Positions 29,267 to 39,168 of a stretch of 64,000 nt of DNA are shown piece after piece. The stretch is from Rubripirellula tenax. GTDB lineage: Bacteria > Planctomycetota > Planctomycetia > Pirellulales > Pirellulaceae. The translations under genes and the position numbers were made by a program. The stretch covers positions 1,078,104 through 1,142,103 of the forward strand of contig NZ_SJPW01000001.1 in the NCBI RefSeq assembly GCF_007860125.1. The letters are read 5' to 3'. Positions within the stretch are counted from its first letter, which is position 1, and the number at the start of each line of letters is the position of its first letter. The notes beneath the pieces were generated by a model. That model ran no database searches. It was not told the DNA's origin and saw only the letters and a program-made list of their open reading frames with translations.

Positions 29267-31723
29267 ATGAACTGGCCTTTGTTCGGCAACGTTTGCATGC
29301 GATTCCTGCTCGCTTTCGGAACGGTGGCAATCAGCGTGACAGCCGCCGCCGCAAAACCTCCGGTCGTAATCGATCCCGACTTGACGATGGAGTTGGTCAC
29401 TTCCGAACCGACGTTGGTGACACCCACGGGCTGCTGTTTCGACGACGCGGGTCGGTTGTTGGTGATCGAAAGCCATACGCACTTCCCACCCGAGGACTAC
29501 GACGGCCCGAAGGTCGATCGCATTTACCGGTTCGACGACAGCGATGGTGACCGTATCGTCGATCGGCCGACGTTGTTTTACGAAGGCGGTGAAGCGTCGA
29601 TGAACATTGCCAACTTGGGCGATGGATCGTTTGCCGTCGCAAGCCGCAGCCAGGTGATTCGTATCGCCGATCGCGATGACGATGGTCGGGCGGAAGCTCT
29701 CGAAGTCTTGCTGACTCACGAGACCAAAGCGAACTACCCGCACAACGGGCTGGGTGGTTTGACGCTCGGCAGCGACGGCTGGCTTTACGTTGGGCAGGGC
29801 GAGAATTTTGGCGAGCCCTATCAGGTCATCGGGTCCGACGGCTCGCGACAAGTCGGCGGTGGCGAAGGTGGGAACATTTTTCGATGTCGGCCGGATGGAA
29901 GCGACGTTCAACGTGTGGCGACAGGATTTTGGAATCCGTTCGGGTTGACCATGGACGGCGACGATCGATTCATTGCCGTTGATAATGATCCGGACGCGAT
30001 GCCGCCCAATCGATTGCTTCATGTCGTCATGTCCGGTGACTACGGTTTTCAGTTTCGATTCGGACGCGCGGGAACGCATCCGCTGCAATGTTGGAACGGT
30101 GAGTTGCCGGGGACGCTACCGATGGTGACGGGCACCGGCGAGGCCGTTTGTGCCGTCGCGGTTGTCGGTGACCAACTGTGGACGACCAGTTGGGGCGACA
30201 ATCGCATCGAACGCTACTCGATGTCGCCTCGCGGTGAGTCATTCCAAAGCGAAACAGAAGTCTTGGTTCAGGGCGGCGCCGATTTTCGGCCCGTCGGAAT
30301 GGCGGTCGCGCCCGATGGATCCGTTTACATCACCGACTGGATCGACCGCAGCTACTCGGTCCATCGCAAAGGAAGGTTATGGCGAATCTCTCGCAAAGTT
30401 GATTCGCCACAACCGGCGACACAGTCAACATCGCCATCACCGGGAAGTGTTCACGCAAAGCATGATCCGCTTCAATCGTTGGCAAGCGACGATCCGTTTG
30501 TCCGACAATCGGGGATCGCTCGGTTGGCTTCCGAGGACCGACTCAGCAAGATTGACGCAAGCCGTCTGACGGCGGCACAGCAAGTCGGCGTTTTGACGGC
30601 ATGGCGTTGGCGATCACTTTGTGATCCGCAATCGGTGTCCGATGCCATCGCGAGTCGGATCATTGCAGCCGGATTGCAAAGTGAATCAAGCGATGTGTTG
30701 GTCGCGTCGATGCGCTGGGCGACGGAGCGCGGTGACAAACAATGGTTGCCCGCGATTACGAACGTCATGAACCGCGACGACGGATCGGCGTCCACGTTTG
30801 CGGCCGCCATCGCATCGATCGCCTATCTCGAAACGGGATCTGCATCGGGCAAAACCAGAGACCCGGCGACCGAGCAACGGCTGTTCGAACTGGCGAGTGA
30901 CGAATCACGCTCGCCCCAACTTAGGGCCTTTGCGGTGGAACGTATCCCGTTTGAATCGGATCTTCCGAGTGACGAAACGTTGGGAACTTGGCTCGTCAAC
31001 CAACCCGATCGAAAACTGGCTCATGAAGTTGTCCGATTGCTGACCGCTCGGCGAGGCGATTCGGCAAACGAGGTTCTCGAGTCGATTGTTGGGAATCCGT
31101 CACTTGATCCGCAGACTCGCGCCGATGCCCTGGCGGGCTTATCGATGGACCACGCTCACGCTACCCATTTGATGCAGGATTGGGCATCGTCTGATCAACC
31201 CATTGAATTGAGCGCCGAAGCGGTACGCGTTGGATCCAATCCCGCGACCGACCATGGCACCAGCCCGCCGGCAAGCGATCTGGATGCTTGGGACGCGCTG
31301 GTCGGCGATGGCGGCGATCCGGACGCGGGTGCAAGAGTGTTTCTTAGACGTCAATGTGCAGCGTGCCACATGCACTCCGGGCGCGGCGCCCGAACGGGAC
31401 CTGACCTGACGACATTGGCGGGCAGAATGTCACGGCGTCGCGTTCTCGAATCCATCCTGCAACCGAGTAAAGAAGTCGGGCCGTTGTACGTACCGTGGAT
31501 GGTGTTGACGACCGACGGGATTGTCCGAACGGGCATCAAGTTGCATGCGCCTGGCGTCGGCCAAGCCGCTCGCTATCAGGGTGCCGATGGAACGATGTTC
31601 GACATCCCTCTAAACGAAATCGAAATACAGAAAGCAACGGAGACTTCGATCATGCCAACGGGACTGGAACGATCCATGAGCGTCGACGAGATGCGAGATC
31701 TGCTGAAGTTTCTAGTGCAATGA
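29267..31723 (+). CDS. Membrane-bound dehydrogenase-like protein with PVC-type heme domain
   Basis: 818 aa. The ATG at 29267 is used; 29297 (MRFLLAFGTVAISV) is a fair alternative, and both give a signal peptide. The N-terminal 370 residues form a propeller of the Pirellula/Verrucomicrobium type (TIGR02604). A HEAT-like region (about 400-650) follows. The C-terminal heme domain (TIGR02603) has CAACH at 697-701, then 'GRGARTGPDLTTLAGRMSRR' and 'ILQPSKEV'. It is divergent from the PSD1 gene by about 136 bases. These three genes form a typical planctomycete cytochrome cluster. Confidence 0.9.
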   Translation: MNWPLFGNVCMRFLLAFGTVAISVTAAAAKPPVVIDPDLTMELVTSEPTLVTPTGCCFDDAGRLLVIESHTHFPPEDYDGPKVDRIYRFDDSDGDRIVDRPTLFYEGGEASMNIANLGDGSFAVASRSQVIRIADRDDDGRAEALEVLLTHETKANYPHNGLGGLTLGSDGWLYVGQGENFGEPYQVIGSDGSRQVGGGEGGNIFRCRPDGSDVQRVATGFWNPFGLTMDGDDRFIAVDNDPDAMPPNRLLHVVMSGDYGFQFRFGRAGTHPLQCWNGELPGTLPMVTGTGEAVCAVAVVGDQLWTTSWGDNRIERYSMSPRGESFQSETEVLVQGGADFRPVGMAVAPDGSVYITDWIDRSYSVHRKGRLWRISRKVDSPQPATQSTSPSPGSVHAKHDPLQSLASDDPFVRQSGIARLASEDRLSKIDASRLTAAQQVGVLTAWRWRSLCDPQSVSDAIASRIIAAGLQSESSDVLVASMRWATERGDKQWLPAITNVMNRDDGSASTFAAAIASIAYLETGSASGKTRDPATEQRLFELASDESRSPQLRAFAVERIPFESDLPSDETLGTWLVNQPDRKLAHEVVRLLTARRGDSANEVLESIVGNPSLDPQTRADALAGLSMDHAHATHLMQDWASSDQPIELSAEAVRVGSNPATDHGTSPPASDLDAWDALVGDGGDPDAGARVFLRRQCAACHMHSGRGARTGPDLTTLAGRMSRRRVLESILQPSKEVGPLYVPWMVLTTDGIVRTGIKLHAPGVGQAARYQGADGTMFDIPLNEIEIQKATETSIMPTGLERSMSVDEMRDLLKFLVQ

Positions 31724-31748
31724 ATCGCGTGCGGCGAACTCGTTTCGC

Positions 31749-32162
31749 CTATGAAATCGAATGCACGATCATCATGACAACAACCATCACGCAAAAGATC
31801 GCGATGCCAGTCGCTGACATCTTTCGGGCAAATGCTAGGCGCCCACGAATCACGCCGAATGCGGCGAACACAAGGCATACGCCGGAAACATCCATCCCGG
31901 TCGCGACGACGTGGTCGATAGTTTGACGGGGTATCGAATTGCGATGGTCGACGCCGGTGCTGGCGTGCATGGCAAGGCCCAAGACTAACGCAAAGAGTGC
32001 GACGAATAGCAGCGACCCGATCGCCATCACGCGAGGAAACGTCAACTCTTCCTCCGTCGCGGCCACCCTCGGATTTGGCCCCGCGACTTTCGTCGGCAAC
32101 GAATCGTTCAGCGATGTGGTGAAAGGGTTGTTGTCGCTCGATTCCGGTTGAATAGAAGTCAC
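31749..32162 (-). CDS. Small membrane protein, three helices
   Basis: 137 aa from a GTG start. A hydrophilic N-terminal 40 residues precede three predicted membrane helices (about 45-68, 80-105 and 114-135). No family is recognised. It is convergent with the dehydrogenase-like gene, whose stop is 25 bases away. Protein-like composition and membrane pattern support it as real. Confidence 0.6.
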   Translation of the reverse strand: MTSIQPESSDNNPFTTSLNDSLPTKVAGPNPRVAATEEELTFPRVMAIGSLLFVALFALVLGLAMHASTGVDHRNSIPRQTIDHVVATGMDVSGVCLVFAAFGVIRGRLAFARKMSATGIAIFCVMVVVMMIVHSIS

Positions 32163-32369
32163 TTCATTTGCTCATTTGGTTTTGCGCATTGCCGCGTGAC
32201 TTCACAGGCTACGGAACGCGAATTGCCGGACCTTACTCATCGATGCAAACTCCATTGCCGGACGCGATTGCCATAAATCCGAGAGCTGGACGGAGACTGA
32301 AATTCAGGCGAAATCTAACACAGCCTCTCGGCTGAACGGCGGCTCGTAGGATTGCGACGACCGCAATTG

Positions 32370-32963
32370 CTACGGTTCAACTCGCGTTGGCGAATCGGGA
32401 GCCGGTTGGCTTACCGTTGCAACCAGATAGAAACCGTCGCCGGATGTCAAACCACCAACGAGCACGGGTTCGCCGAATTGAAACGAGTAGGTGCCCTGGA
32501 TCGTTCGCTCTTTCACAAGCGGACTGGAAGCCGCGACGTCGTCGTTCGCCAAGCTTGACGACGTATAGTCGATCGTCATTGCGACCGAATCCGATGATCG
32601 TTTTGCAGTCACCTTGAGAATCGTACCAATCTCAATCTGCTCCCAACGCTGGCTAACACCGTCGCCATCGGAAGCCAGCACAGGCAATCGAATCCGCTCG
32701 CTGGAACGAAACTGGGACACGCAATCACTAAGCGTTGAAAGCCGGATGGTTCGAGCGGGTTTCGCATCTCCCTCAGTCAGCAAAGCAACAATCTCGCTGG
32801 GCGAAGAACTGGCATCCTCATCAATCTCAGCACGATATTCGCACACCGTCACGACCAGCTTCGATGCAGGTTCATCCAAGTCGGTCTCTGCCTGCGCGAG
32901 TATCGGGAGCAGCGCCGTTACCCCAAAGAACAACCAACCGATGGAGTGAGTTTTAATTCGCAT
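32370..32963 (-). CDS. Secreted protein of unknown function
   Basis: 197 aa from the ATG at 32963, which gives a signal peptide (MRIKTHSIGWLFFGVTALLPILAQA). The frame continues upstream to 33164, but that part overlaps the next gene and has no signal. The mature protein is beta-rich ('LVVTVCEYRAEI', 'QGTYSFQFGEPVLVGG'). It resembles secretin-partner or type II secretion accessory proteins only in general pattern. No family is assigned. Confidence 0.6.
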   Translation of the reverse strand: MRIKTHSIGWLFFGVTALLPILAQAETDLDEPASKLVVTVCEYRAEIDEDASSSPSEIVALLTEGDAKPARTIRLSTLSDCVSQFRSSERIRLPVLASDGDGVSQRWEQIEIGTILKVTAKRSSDSVAMTIDYTSSSLANDDVAASSPLVKERTIQGTYSFQFGEPVLVGGLTSGDGFYLVATVSQPAPDSPTRVEP

Positions 32964-33153
32964 GAAAATAGCTCTCGGTAGCGTAACGTGTGGTGACCAA
33001 CAGGGACAGGAAAGGTAATCATAGCACTTCCGAAACGCTCGGCATGGGTTGACCCTCCTTTTCCATGAAGGCCGGTCGTAATCGAGGGGCATGGTCATCA
33101 AGTCAACAAACACAAAACGGATGGATACTGTGCAACGCTGATGTGCGCCATGG

Positions 33154-33792
33154 TCATCCGTCATTTTTAGAATTTCGCTTCAACGTGAAATCCTGGTCAA
33201 GATTGATGTCGTAAAACTCTGGGATCGTCACATCCACTTCCACGTGGATCAGCACACGATCAACGCTCATTGTTTTGAGAGTAACGGTTGACTTGCGGAT
33301 CTCGGATTCCGCGACGAGGGATCCCATGTGATCACCGAAGGTCCGGACCGTAAATTCGCCGGGCAGCATCAAGGTGTAGCGTCGATCATGAGGCTGGGCT
33401 TCGCCTTTGCGATCGGGAGGAATTGGGAAAAGAGCGAATTGATCTCCAACGGCGGCGTCTTTGGGCAATTGGATGACAACTTCAAAGCCGCCGTGCTGAC
33501 CATAGACTTCATGCTCGGGCCGATAGTGATGCAGCACGATGCAAGAACCATTGCCACGGATGTCACCGGCATACTGCCAGCCGAAATCCCAACGCTGTGT
33601 CGCGATACCGTTCGACCGATCGTTCCACAAAAATCGGTCAACGGCTTGATTGGGATCTTGTGGCCGAAGCCACTTCCAAGCACCAAATGTCACTGCCGAA
33701 AACGCAGCGAAAAGGAGAAGCGTTCGAATGGTGAAACGTGAGCTCAATGCAATCAGACGCTCAGCGTAGTTGACGGCCCCCGCCCGATCCAA
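33154..33792 (-). CDS. Membrane-anchored protein of unknown function
   Basis: 212 aa from a TTG start that has GGGAAA 8 bases upstream; no ATG or GTG is available nearby. One membrane helix (about 23-40) is followed by a soluble beta-rich domain. I see no motif I can name. The gene lies between a secreted protein gene and the tRNA-His gene, all on the same strand. Confidence 0.55.
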   Translation of the reverse strand: MDRAGAVNYAERLIALSSRFTIRTLLLFAAFSAVTFGAWKWLRPQDPNQAVDRFLWNDRSNGIATQRWDFGWQYAGDIRGNGSCIVLHHYRPEHEVYGQHGGFEVVIQLPKDAAVGDQFALFPIPPDRKGEAQPHDRRYTLMLPGEFTVRTFGDHMGSLVAESEIRKSTVTLKTMSVDRVLIHVEVDVTIPEFYDINLDQDFTLKRNSKNDG

Positions 33793-33851
33793 GGACGTGT
33801 TTCCCAGGTCCGCTTAGAACCAGTTAGGCAACAACGTGCCTTGAAAGAAGG

Positions 33852-33926
33852 GGTGGAAGACGGGACTCGAACCCGCGACTTCTGGTACCACAAACCAGCG
33901 CTCTAACCAACTGAGCTACATCCACC
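33852..33926 (-). tRNA. tRNA-His (GTG)
   Basis: 75 nt cloverleaf on the minus strand. The D arm is GCTC/GAGC, the anticodon stem CTGGT/ACCAG with loop TTGTGGT (anticodon GUG), and the T arm GCGGG TTCGAGT CCCGT. The extra 5' G paired with the discriminator C is the usual tRNA-His feature. One U-U mismatch is present in the acceptor stem. CCA is not encoded. Confidence 0.93.
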
Positions 33927-34083
33927 GTGATCTGGGCGTGCCGCCGGGGACGGCCTGCCTGATGTCCCAAAATCTATCTTGATCGCCGAATCTGGTCAAG
34001 CGTCGTCCGATTCAGGGCATCCAGAGTACAGACGGCCGATTTATCGGGCGGGTTCGGCTAAAAATGTTGGGCCGAAAATGCCG

Positions 34084-34110
34084 GTGGCCGACCGGAGAAC
34101 GGTCGGCCAC
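34084..34110 (-). terminator. Strong hairpin after rpoD
   Basis: Perfect 10-bp stem GTGGCCGACC / GGTCGGCCAC with a 7-base loop, 34 bases after the rpoD stop. On the minus strand the sequence after it has only short T-runs, so it may be an attenuator or mRNA-stabilising hairpin rather than a classical terminator. Confidence 0.6.
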
Positions 34111-34143
34111 GGCGATCTAATCGAAACCGGTCGAGTTCCTGGC

Positions 34144-35820
34144 TTAGAGGGCTTCGCTGCCTTCGAGCATTTGAATCTCGGCTCCGTCCAAGAAGCTGAC
34201 CAGCGACTTGGCGCGATACGGTTGTTGCAGTTTGCGGACCGCTTTGCTCTCGATTTGGCGAACCCGTTCTCGAGTGACTTGGAAAATCCGTCCGACTTCT
34301 TCCAGCGTGTAGGTGTAACCGTCCGCCAAGCCGTAACGAAGACGCAGAATTTCGCGTTCGCGATAATTCAATGTTTCCATCGCCCGTTCGATCTGGACCT
34401 TCAACGCTTCGCGGTTCGTTTCCATCAACGGATCGATGTCGCGGTGGTCTTCCAAGAATTCGCCGAACACGCTTTCTTCGTGATCGCCGATCGGTTGATC
34501 CAGCGACAAGGGTTGGCGGCTCATCTTCAAAATGATTCGTGTATCGTCCAGCGACATGCCGCTGCGGGCACACACTTCTTCGGGCGTGGGTTCGCGGCCG
34601 TTTTCTTGGACCAAGTCACGCGTGATCTGGCGGACTTTGTTCATCGTGTCGATCATGTGAACCGGCACGCGGATCGTGCGGCTTTGGTCGGCGATGGCTC
34701 GGGTGATCGCTTGACGAATCCACCACGTTGCGTAGGTGCTGAACTTGTAGCCGCGAGCGTGTTCGAACTTGTCGACCGCCCGCATCAGTCCCGTGTTGCC
34801 CTCTTGGATCAAGTCTAAGAACGACAGACCGCGGTTGCGATACTTCTTGGCGATCGAAACCACCAAACGCAAGTTGCCGGCGGACAGGACTCGCTTGGCG
34901 GCATCGTAGTCGTCACGGTACGCATCGCAGCGTTTGATTCGACGCGACAAGGTCGCAGGCGTCTCGAACGTCAAACGCATCAGGTACGTCAGTTCGCTCT
35001 TCAATTCAGCGACGGTCGCCATGCCTGGCAACGCGAGCGATTCTTTGTCCGCCAATGTGGTGCGGATTTCGGTCATGCGTTCGTTGGCACGGCGCAGTTT
35101 TTCAAAAATCGGTTGCAGCCGATTGGTACGCAGATTCATTTCCTCGATCAATCGCACCGCTTTGTTGCGGCGAATGACCAAGTTCTTCCAAGCGGCCCGG
35201 CGTTGACGCATCGGGACCTTGCGGTTGATGGCCGTCATGTAGTCGGCGCGGTTTTGCGACAACAGGTGCTGGAGCGTTCGCACGTTGGGAACGATCCGCA
35301 ACATGATCGCCTTCTTTTCCGGCGCGTTGGTCACGCTGACTTCGATCGTGCGGTCCAGTCGCAGGGTTTTGTCACGGACCTGTTCGAGCAACTTCAGGGC
35401 GCCTTGCAGCATGAAGTCGGTGGCCATCATCGTTTGACGATAGCGGTCGCGTGTCTTTTCGATCTGGCGGGCGGCCGAGACTTCTTGGTCGCGGGTCAGA
35501 AGCGGAATCTGGCCCATCTGCATCAAGTACATCCGAACCGGGTCCTCGGTGGGGTCGGCGGTGTATTCGTCGCGGCGACGCGGACGGTCGTCTTCGACGG
35601 CGACTTCATCATCGATCGCATCGGTCAAGTCTTGACCCATGACGCGATTTCGACGGCTGACGGATTCGTCGGCATCGAACGCATCATCTTGCAGACTGCG
35701 GCTGATAAACTTCTTTCCCACGAGCGGCTCCTCGTAACCTAGTTCGTAACGATCGGTTTGGTCCGAGAGAGTCCAAGCAGGAGCAGTGCCATCGCTCCAA
35801 CTGGGTAGGGCATAAATCAT
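34144..35820 (-). CDS. rpoD: RNA polymerase primary sigma factor
   Basis: 558 aa. Regions 1.2 to 4 are all present: '[22 protein letters not shown]' (1.2), '[35 protein letters not shown]' (2.1-2.2), '[30 protein letters not shown]' (2.3-3.0), '[12 protein letters not shown]' and '[17 protein letters not shown]' (4.2 helix-turn-helix). A long non-conserved insert (about 155-275) separates regions 1.2 and 2.1, as in other primary sigma factors. Acidic region 1.1 is short and weakly conserved. The tRNA-His gene lies downstream and glnE is divergent. Confidence 0.96.
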   Translation of the reverse strand: MIYALPSWSDGTAPAWTLSDQTDRYELGYEEPLVGKKFISRSLQDDAFDADESVSRRNRVMGQDLTDAIDDEVAVEDDRPRRRDEYTADPTEDPVRMYLMQMGQIPLLTRDQEVSAARQIEKTRDRYRQTMMATDFMLQGALKLLEQVRDKTLRLDRTIEVSVTNAPEKKAIMLRIVPNVRTLQHLLSQNRADYMTAINRKVPMRQRRAAWKNLVIRRNKAVRLIEEMNLRTNRLQPIFEKLRRANERMTEIRTTLADKESLALPGMATVAELKSELTYLMRLTFETPATLSRRIKRCDAYRDDYDAAKRVLSAGNLRLVVSIAKKYRNRGLSFLDLIQEGNTGLMRAVDKFEHARGYKFSTYATWWIRQAITRAIADQSRTIRVPVHMIDTMNKVRQITRDLVQENGREPTPEEVCARSGMSLDDTRIILKMSRQPLSLDQPIGDHEESVFGEFLEDHRDIDPLMETNREALKVQIERAMETLNYREREILRLRYGLADGYTYTLEEVGRIFQVTRERVRQIESKAVRKLQQPYRAKSLVSFLDGAEIQMLEGSEAL

Positions 35821-36117
35821 AGCAAGTCGTTATCTGCAAAGAGGTTGCGTGAAAAGTAACCGAAAACGCCGACCCCTCGTGCGTTGTGAATTGTCCACAC
35901 GATGACGTTGCCAAAAAACAACGTGTGTCGTGACGGTGACTCACCACAACGCGGCCGGCCGGGCCGTACGCGTCGCGTCAGTGCCAAAGGTTAGGTTACG
36001 TTCAAGGCCTACACGGTTCGTCGCGCGGGATTTACACTGTTTCTGACTGCGGCGGCCCCCGATGGTTCCCCATCGCCACTTCATTTCGAAAAGAAAACGT
36101 TCTCAGCCGATCGCACC
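35821..36117. other. Divergent promoter region of rpoD and glnE
   Basis: 297 bases with no gene. It must carry promoters for both genes. I could not place -35/-10 boxes with confidence. Confidence 0.45.
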
Positions 36118-39096
36118 ATGGACGCCGAAAACCTTCAAATTGCCCTCCGCGAATGCCTCACGGACTCGATGGGCCCACTGCAAGACACCGAAAATGTGCT
36201 TCGGTTGATGAGCCGGTTTGTGCGGTCAAGTAAGGACCCAGACAACCTGGTCCAGTGGTTCCAGCGCGAGCCACTCGTCGCAGAGGTGCTCGGGCTGTTC
36301 TTTTCCAGCAACCCGGCGTTGGCCGAGCGATTGATCGCCGATCCACAGACCTTCGATCTGATCAGCGCAAGCCACCACCATTCCCACGACCCGGCGCCGT
36401 TGCTTGCCGAATTGACGCGGTTGCTGTCCACCATCGACCAACCAAAGCGTGCCGCGCTAGTGATTCGTAAGTTCTATTCGCGGCACATCATGCGGATCGC
36501 GTTTGGCGAATTTGTCCGCGGCGATTCACCCGACATGGTTGGACGCCAAATCGCCCATCTCAGCGACGCGATTCTGGATGCTGGCCTTCGCTTTACGCTG
36601 AAACGGCTCGCCGATTTGCGAGGAATGCCGGAGCGGGCCGACGGTTCGATTCCCGAAATCACGGTGATTGGTCTGGGGAATCTCGGCGGCGAGGAGATCG
36701 GTTATGCCTCGCCGATGCGTGTCATCTTTTTGTATGACGCGATCGATCATAAAAACGTTTGGCACGGCAAGTTCTATTCCGCGGTGGTTGCCGATACGGT
36801 CAAGCTGTTATGCGGTGATGCGAAACGCAACGAGGGTGTCGACATCGATCTTCGGGAAGGCCCCCGTCACGAAGTCGGCGTTCACATCTGTGGCTTTCGC
36901 GAAGCCGCGCGGATCTATGAAACCAGCGGCCGGACTTGGCAGCGATTGACGTTCATCAAGGCACGCGTGGTCGCCGGTTCACGAGACCTTGGCAAGTCGT
37001 TTCTTGCCCGGATGGAGCCCTGGATCTATCGTCAATTCATCAGCCGCGTCGACCGCGCCGAGATTCGGTCCATGCGGCACAAAATCAGTCGCCGCGCCGA
37101 AACGTCTACTTCGACAGATACCGATGCCCGCGACGTCGTCCACGATGCGGGCGGACGCGCCGATTTGGAATTGACGATTCAGTTCTTGCAATTGTTCTAC
37201 GGCGGGCACGACCGCAGCATTCGAAAACATAACACGCTGGATGCGATCAATAGCCTGCATCGCGCCGGACATCTGGATGACGATACGCGAGTTCGTTTGG
37301 CGGACAACTATGCCAAGCTGTGTCGATTACAGCATCAATTGAGCATCGCCTTTGCCCCACCCATCACCACCATCCCGGCGGACGCCGGCGATCGCCAGCG
37401 ATTGGCTTGGCAACTGGGACTCCGCAATCGTGATGCCGGCCACGGCGACGATGTTCGATTCGACGAAGTGCTCAAGGCAACGCTTATCATGAATCGGCAA
37501 TTGATGAACGAGTTGCTGGTCGAATCGTTGGGCGAAGAAGCCGCTTCGCCTGCCGAAACGGACCTGTTGCTCGATCCGGATCCCGATCCGGACATGGTCG
37601 AAGCAACACTGAAACGTTACAAGTTGAAGCACCCGAGATCAGCGATGGCCGACTTGGCATCGCTCAGCACGGAAACGGTACCGTTTTTATCACCGCTGCG
37701 ATGTCGCCACATTTTTTCATCGATCGCGCCCAAGTTGCTGGCCGAAGTCGCGCAAACGCCCAACCCCGATGCGGCGCTGCATTCGATGGTCAAGGTGACG
37801 GACTCGTTGGGTGCGAAAGCGACGCTCTGGGAATTGCTTGACGCCAGCCCCCCGACGATGCAATTGATGGTCCGGTTGTGCGCGGGGGCACCGTACTTGA
37901 CCGATATCTTGACAGACAATCCGGGCATGATCGACGAGTTGGTCGATTCATTGGTGATCAATCGGTTGCCGTCGGCCGATCGGCTGGATGCTCACTCGAT
38001 CGAACTGTGCAAAGGCGCGGCCGAGATCGATGATATCTTGCGCACCTTCAAATCGGGCGCGCACCTGATGATCGGCGTACGCGATATGTTGGGCAAGGAA
38101 ACGCTTGAGGCGACGCACCAAGCGATCGGCGATTGTGCCGAAGCATGCCTGCGACGGGTGATTCAGTACGAGCAAGAAATCGTCGCCGATCAATACGGCG
38201 ACCCTGTTGATGCGGAAGGCAACGCGTCGGAGATGATCACATTGGCACTCGGGAAATTGGGCGGACGCGAACCCAATTACCAAAGCGACTTGGACGCGAT
38301 CTTTCTGTATTCGGTGGGGGGCGAAACCCAGCGGCGGATCGGCGGCCGTCGATCAACCACCACGAACCGTCGCTTCTTTAACCAAGTCGCCCGACAAGTC
38401 GTCTCGCGGATCAACCATCCCCATCCGAGCGGCCAGTTGTACGAACTCGATTCGCGTCTGCGTCCGGTCGATGAAAGCGGTCCGATCGCGATCACCGTCG
38501 ACGAATTCTTGGACCAGTTCCAAACCGACGCCGCGCCGTTGTGGATGCGTTTGGCATTGTGCAAAGCCCGCGCGATTTCGGGTTCGCGAGTGCTGCGACG
38601 CGAAGTCGATGCATCCGTCGCAGCGGCGATTGCGACAACGGTTTGGGAGCCGGCAATGGCAACCGAGATTCGCCAAATGCGGCTCGATTTACAAGAAACT
38701 GCCCAGCCCGAGAATTTGAAACGCGGAGCCGGCGGAACGATGGACGTGGAGTACGTTGCCCAAATGTTGACCCTTCGGCACGCAAAGCAGACGCCGGCGA
38801 TCCTTCGACAAGGGACGACGGCCTCGCTGCGCGCGCTGGCCGAAGCTGGATACCTTTCGGGCGATGACGCGGAGGGCTTGATCGGAGGTTATCGAACGCT
38901 TCGTCGGATCGAGGCAAGTTTGCGGTTGATGTTGGCACCGGCGCGGCACGCGATGCCGAGCGAGCCAGAACTGCTTAGCAATTTGGCGTTTTTGATGGGG
39001 CAACCCGATTCCAACGAAGTTCTTCGGCGATGCGAGTCGGCCAGAACGGGCAACCGCAAGATATTCGATCGCGTGTTCGACGAGGCGAGCGCGTAG
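36118..39096 (+). CDS. glnE: Glutamine synthetase adenylyltransferase/deadenylase
   Basis: 992 aa, near the usual GlnE length. It has two nucleotidyltransferase domains. The C-terminal (adenylylating) one has GKLGGREPNYQSDLDAIF with both catalytic aspartates (D724 and D726). The N-terminal (deadenylylating) one has the matching segment GNLGGEEIGYASPMRVIF, where the two aspartates are P199 and R201. In the known enzyme the N-terminal domain removes AMP from glutamine synthetase, so that activity is probably lost. The gene is divergent from rpoD and stands alone on the plus strand, 72 bases before a sulfatase. Confidence 0.93.
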   Translation: MDAENLQIALRECLTDSMGPLQDTENVLRLMSRFVRSSKDPDNLVQWFQREPLVAEVLGLFFSSNPALAERLIADPQTFDLISASHHHSHDPAPLLAELTRLLSTIDQPKRAALVIRKFYSRHIMRIAFGEFVRGDSPDMVGRQIAHLSDAILDAGLRFTLKRLADLRGMPERADGSIPEITVIGLGNLGGEEIGYASPMRVIFLYDAIDHKNVWHGKFYSAVVADTVKLLCGDAKRNEGVDIDLREGPRHEVGVHICGFREAARIYETSGRTWQRLTFIKARVVAGSRDLGKSFLARMEPWIYRQFISRVDRAEIRSMRHKISRRAETSTSTDTDARDVVHDAGGRADLELTIQFLQLFYGGHDRSIRKHNTLDAINSLHRAGHLDDDTRVRLADNYAKLCRLQHQLSIAFAPPITTIPADAGDRQRLAWQLGLRNRDAGHGDDVRFDEVLKATLIMNRQLMNELLVESLGEEAASPAETDLLLDPDPDPDMVEATLKRYKLKHPRSAMADLASLSTETVPFLSPLRCRHIFSSIAPKLLAEVAQTPNPDAALHSMVKVTDSLGAKATLWELLDASPPTMQLMVRLCAGAPYLTDILTDNPGMIDELVDSLVINRLPSADRLDAHSIELCKGAAEIDDILRTFKSGAHLMIGVRDMLGKETLEATHQAIGDCAEACLRRVIQYEQEIVADQYGDPVDAEGNASEMITLALGKLGGREPNYQSDLDAIFLYSVGGETQRRIGGRRSTTTNRRFFNQVARQVVSRINHPHPSGQLYELDSRLRPVDESGPIAITVDEFLDQFQTDAAPLWMRLALCKARAISGSRVLRREVDASVAAAIATTVWEPAMATEIRQMRLDLQETAQPENLKRGAGGTMDVEYVAQMLTLRHAKQTPAILRQGTTASLRALAEAGYLSGDDAEGLIGGYRTLRRIEASLRLMLAPARHAMPSEPELLSNLAFLMGQPDSNEVLRRCESARTGNRKIFDRVFDEASA

Positions 39097-39168
39097 AAAT
39101 CCCAGCGTCGGTCTCGTCACGTGTTAGTCTGGTGCCGTGTTTCGATACTTCCTAACCCAGAGTATTCC

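Noticed and set aside
29131-29427. 99-codon N-terminal extension of the PSD1 gene
   Set aside because: It overlaps the start of the divergent dehydrogenase-like gene, lacks homology, and the ATG at 29130 gives a proper signal peptide.
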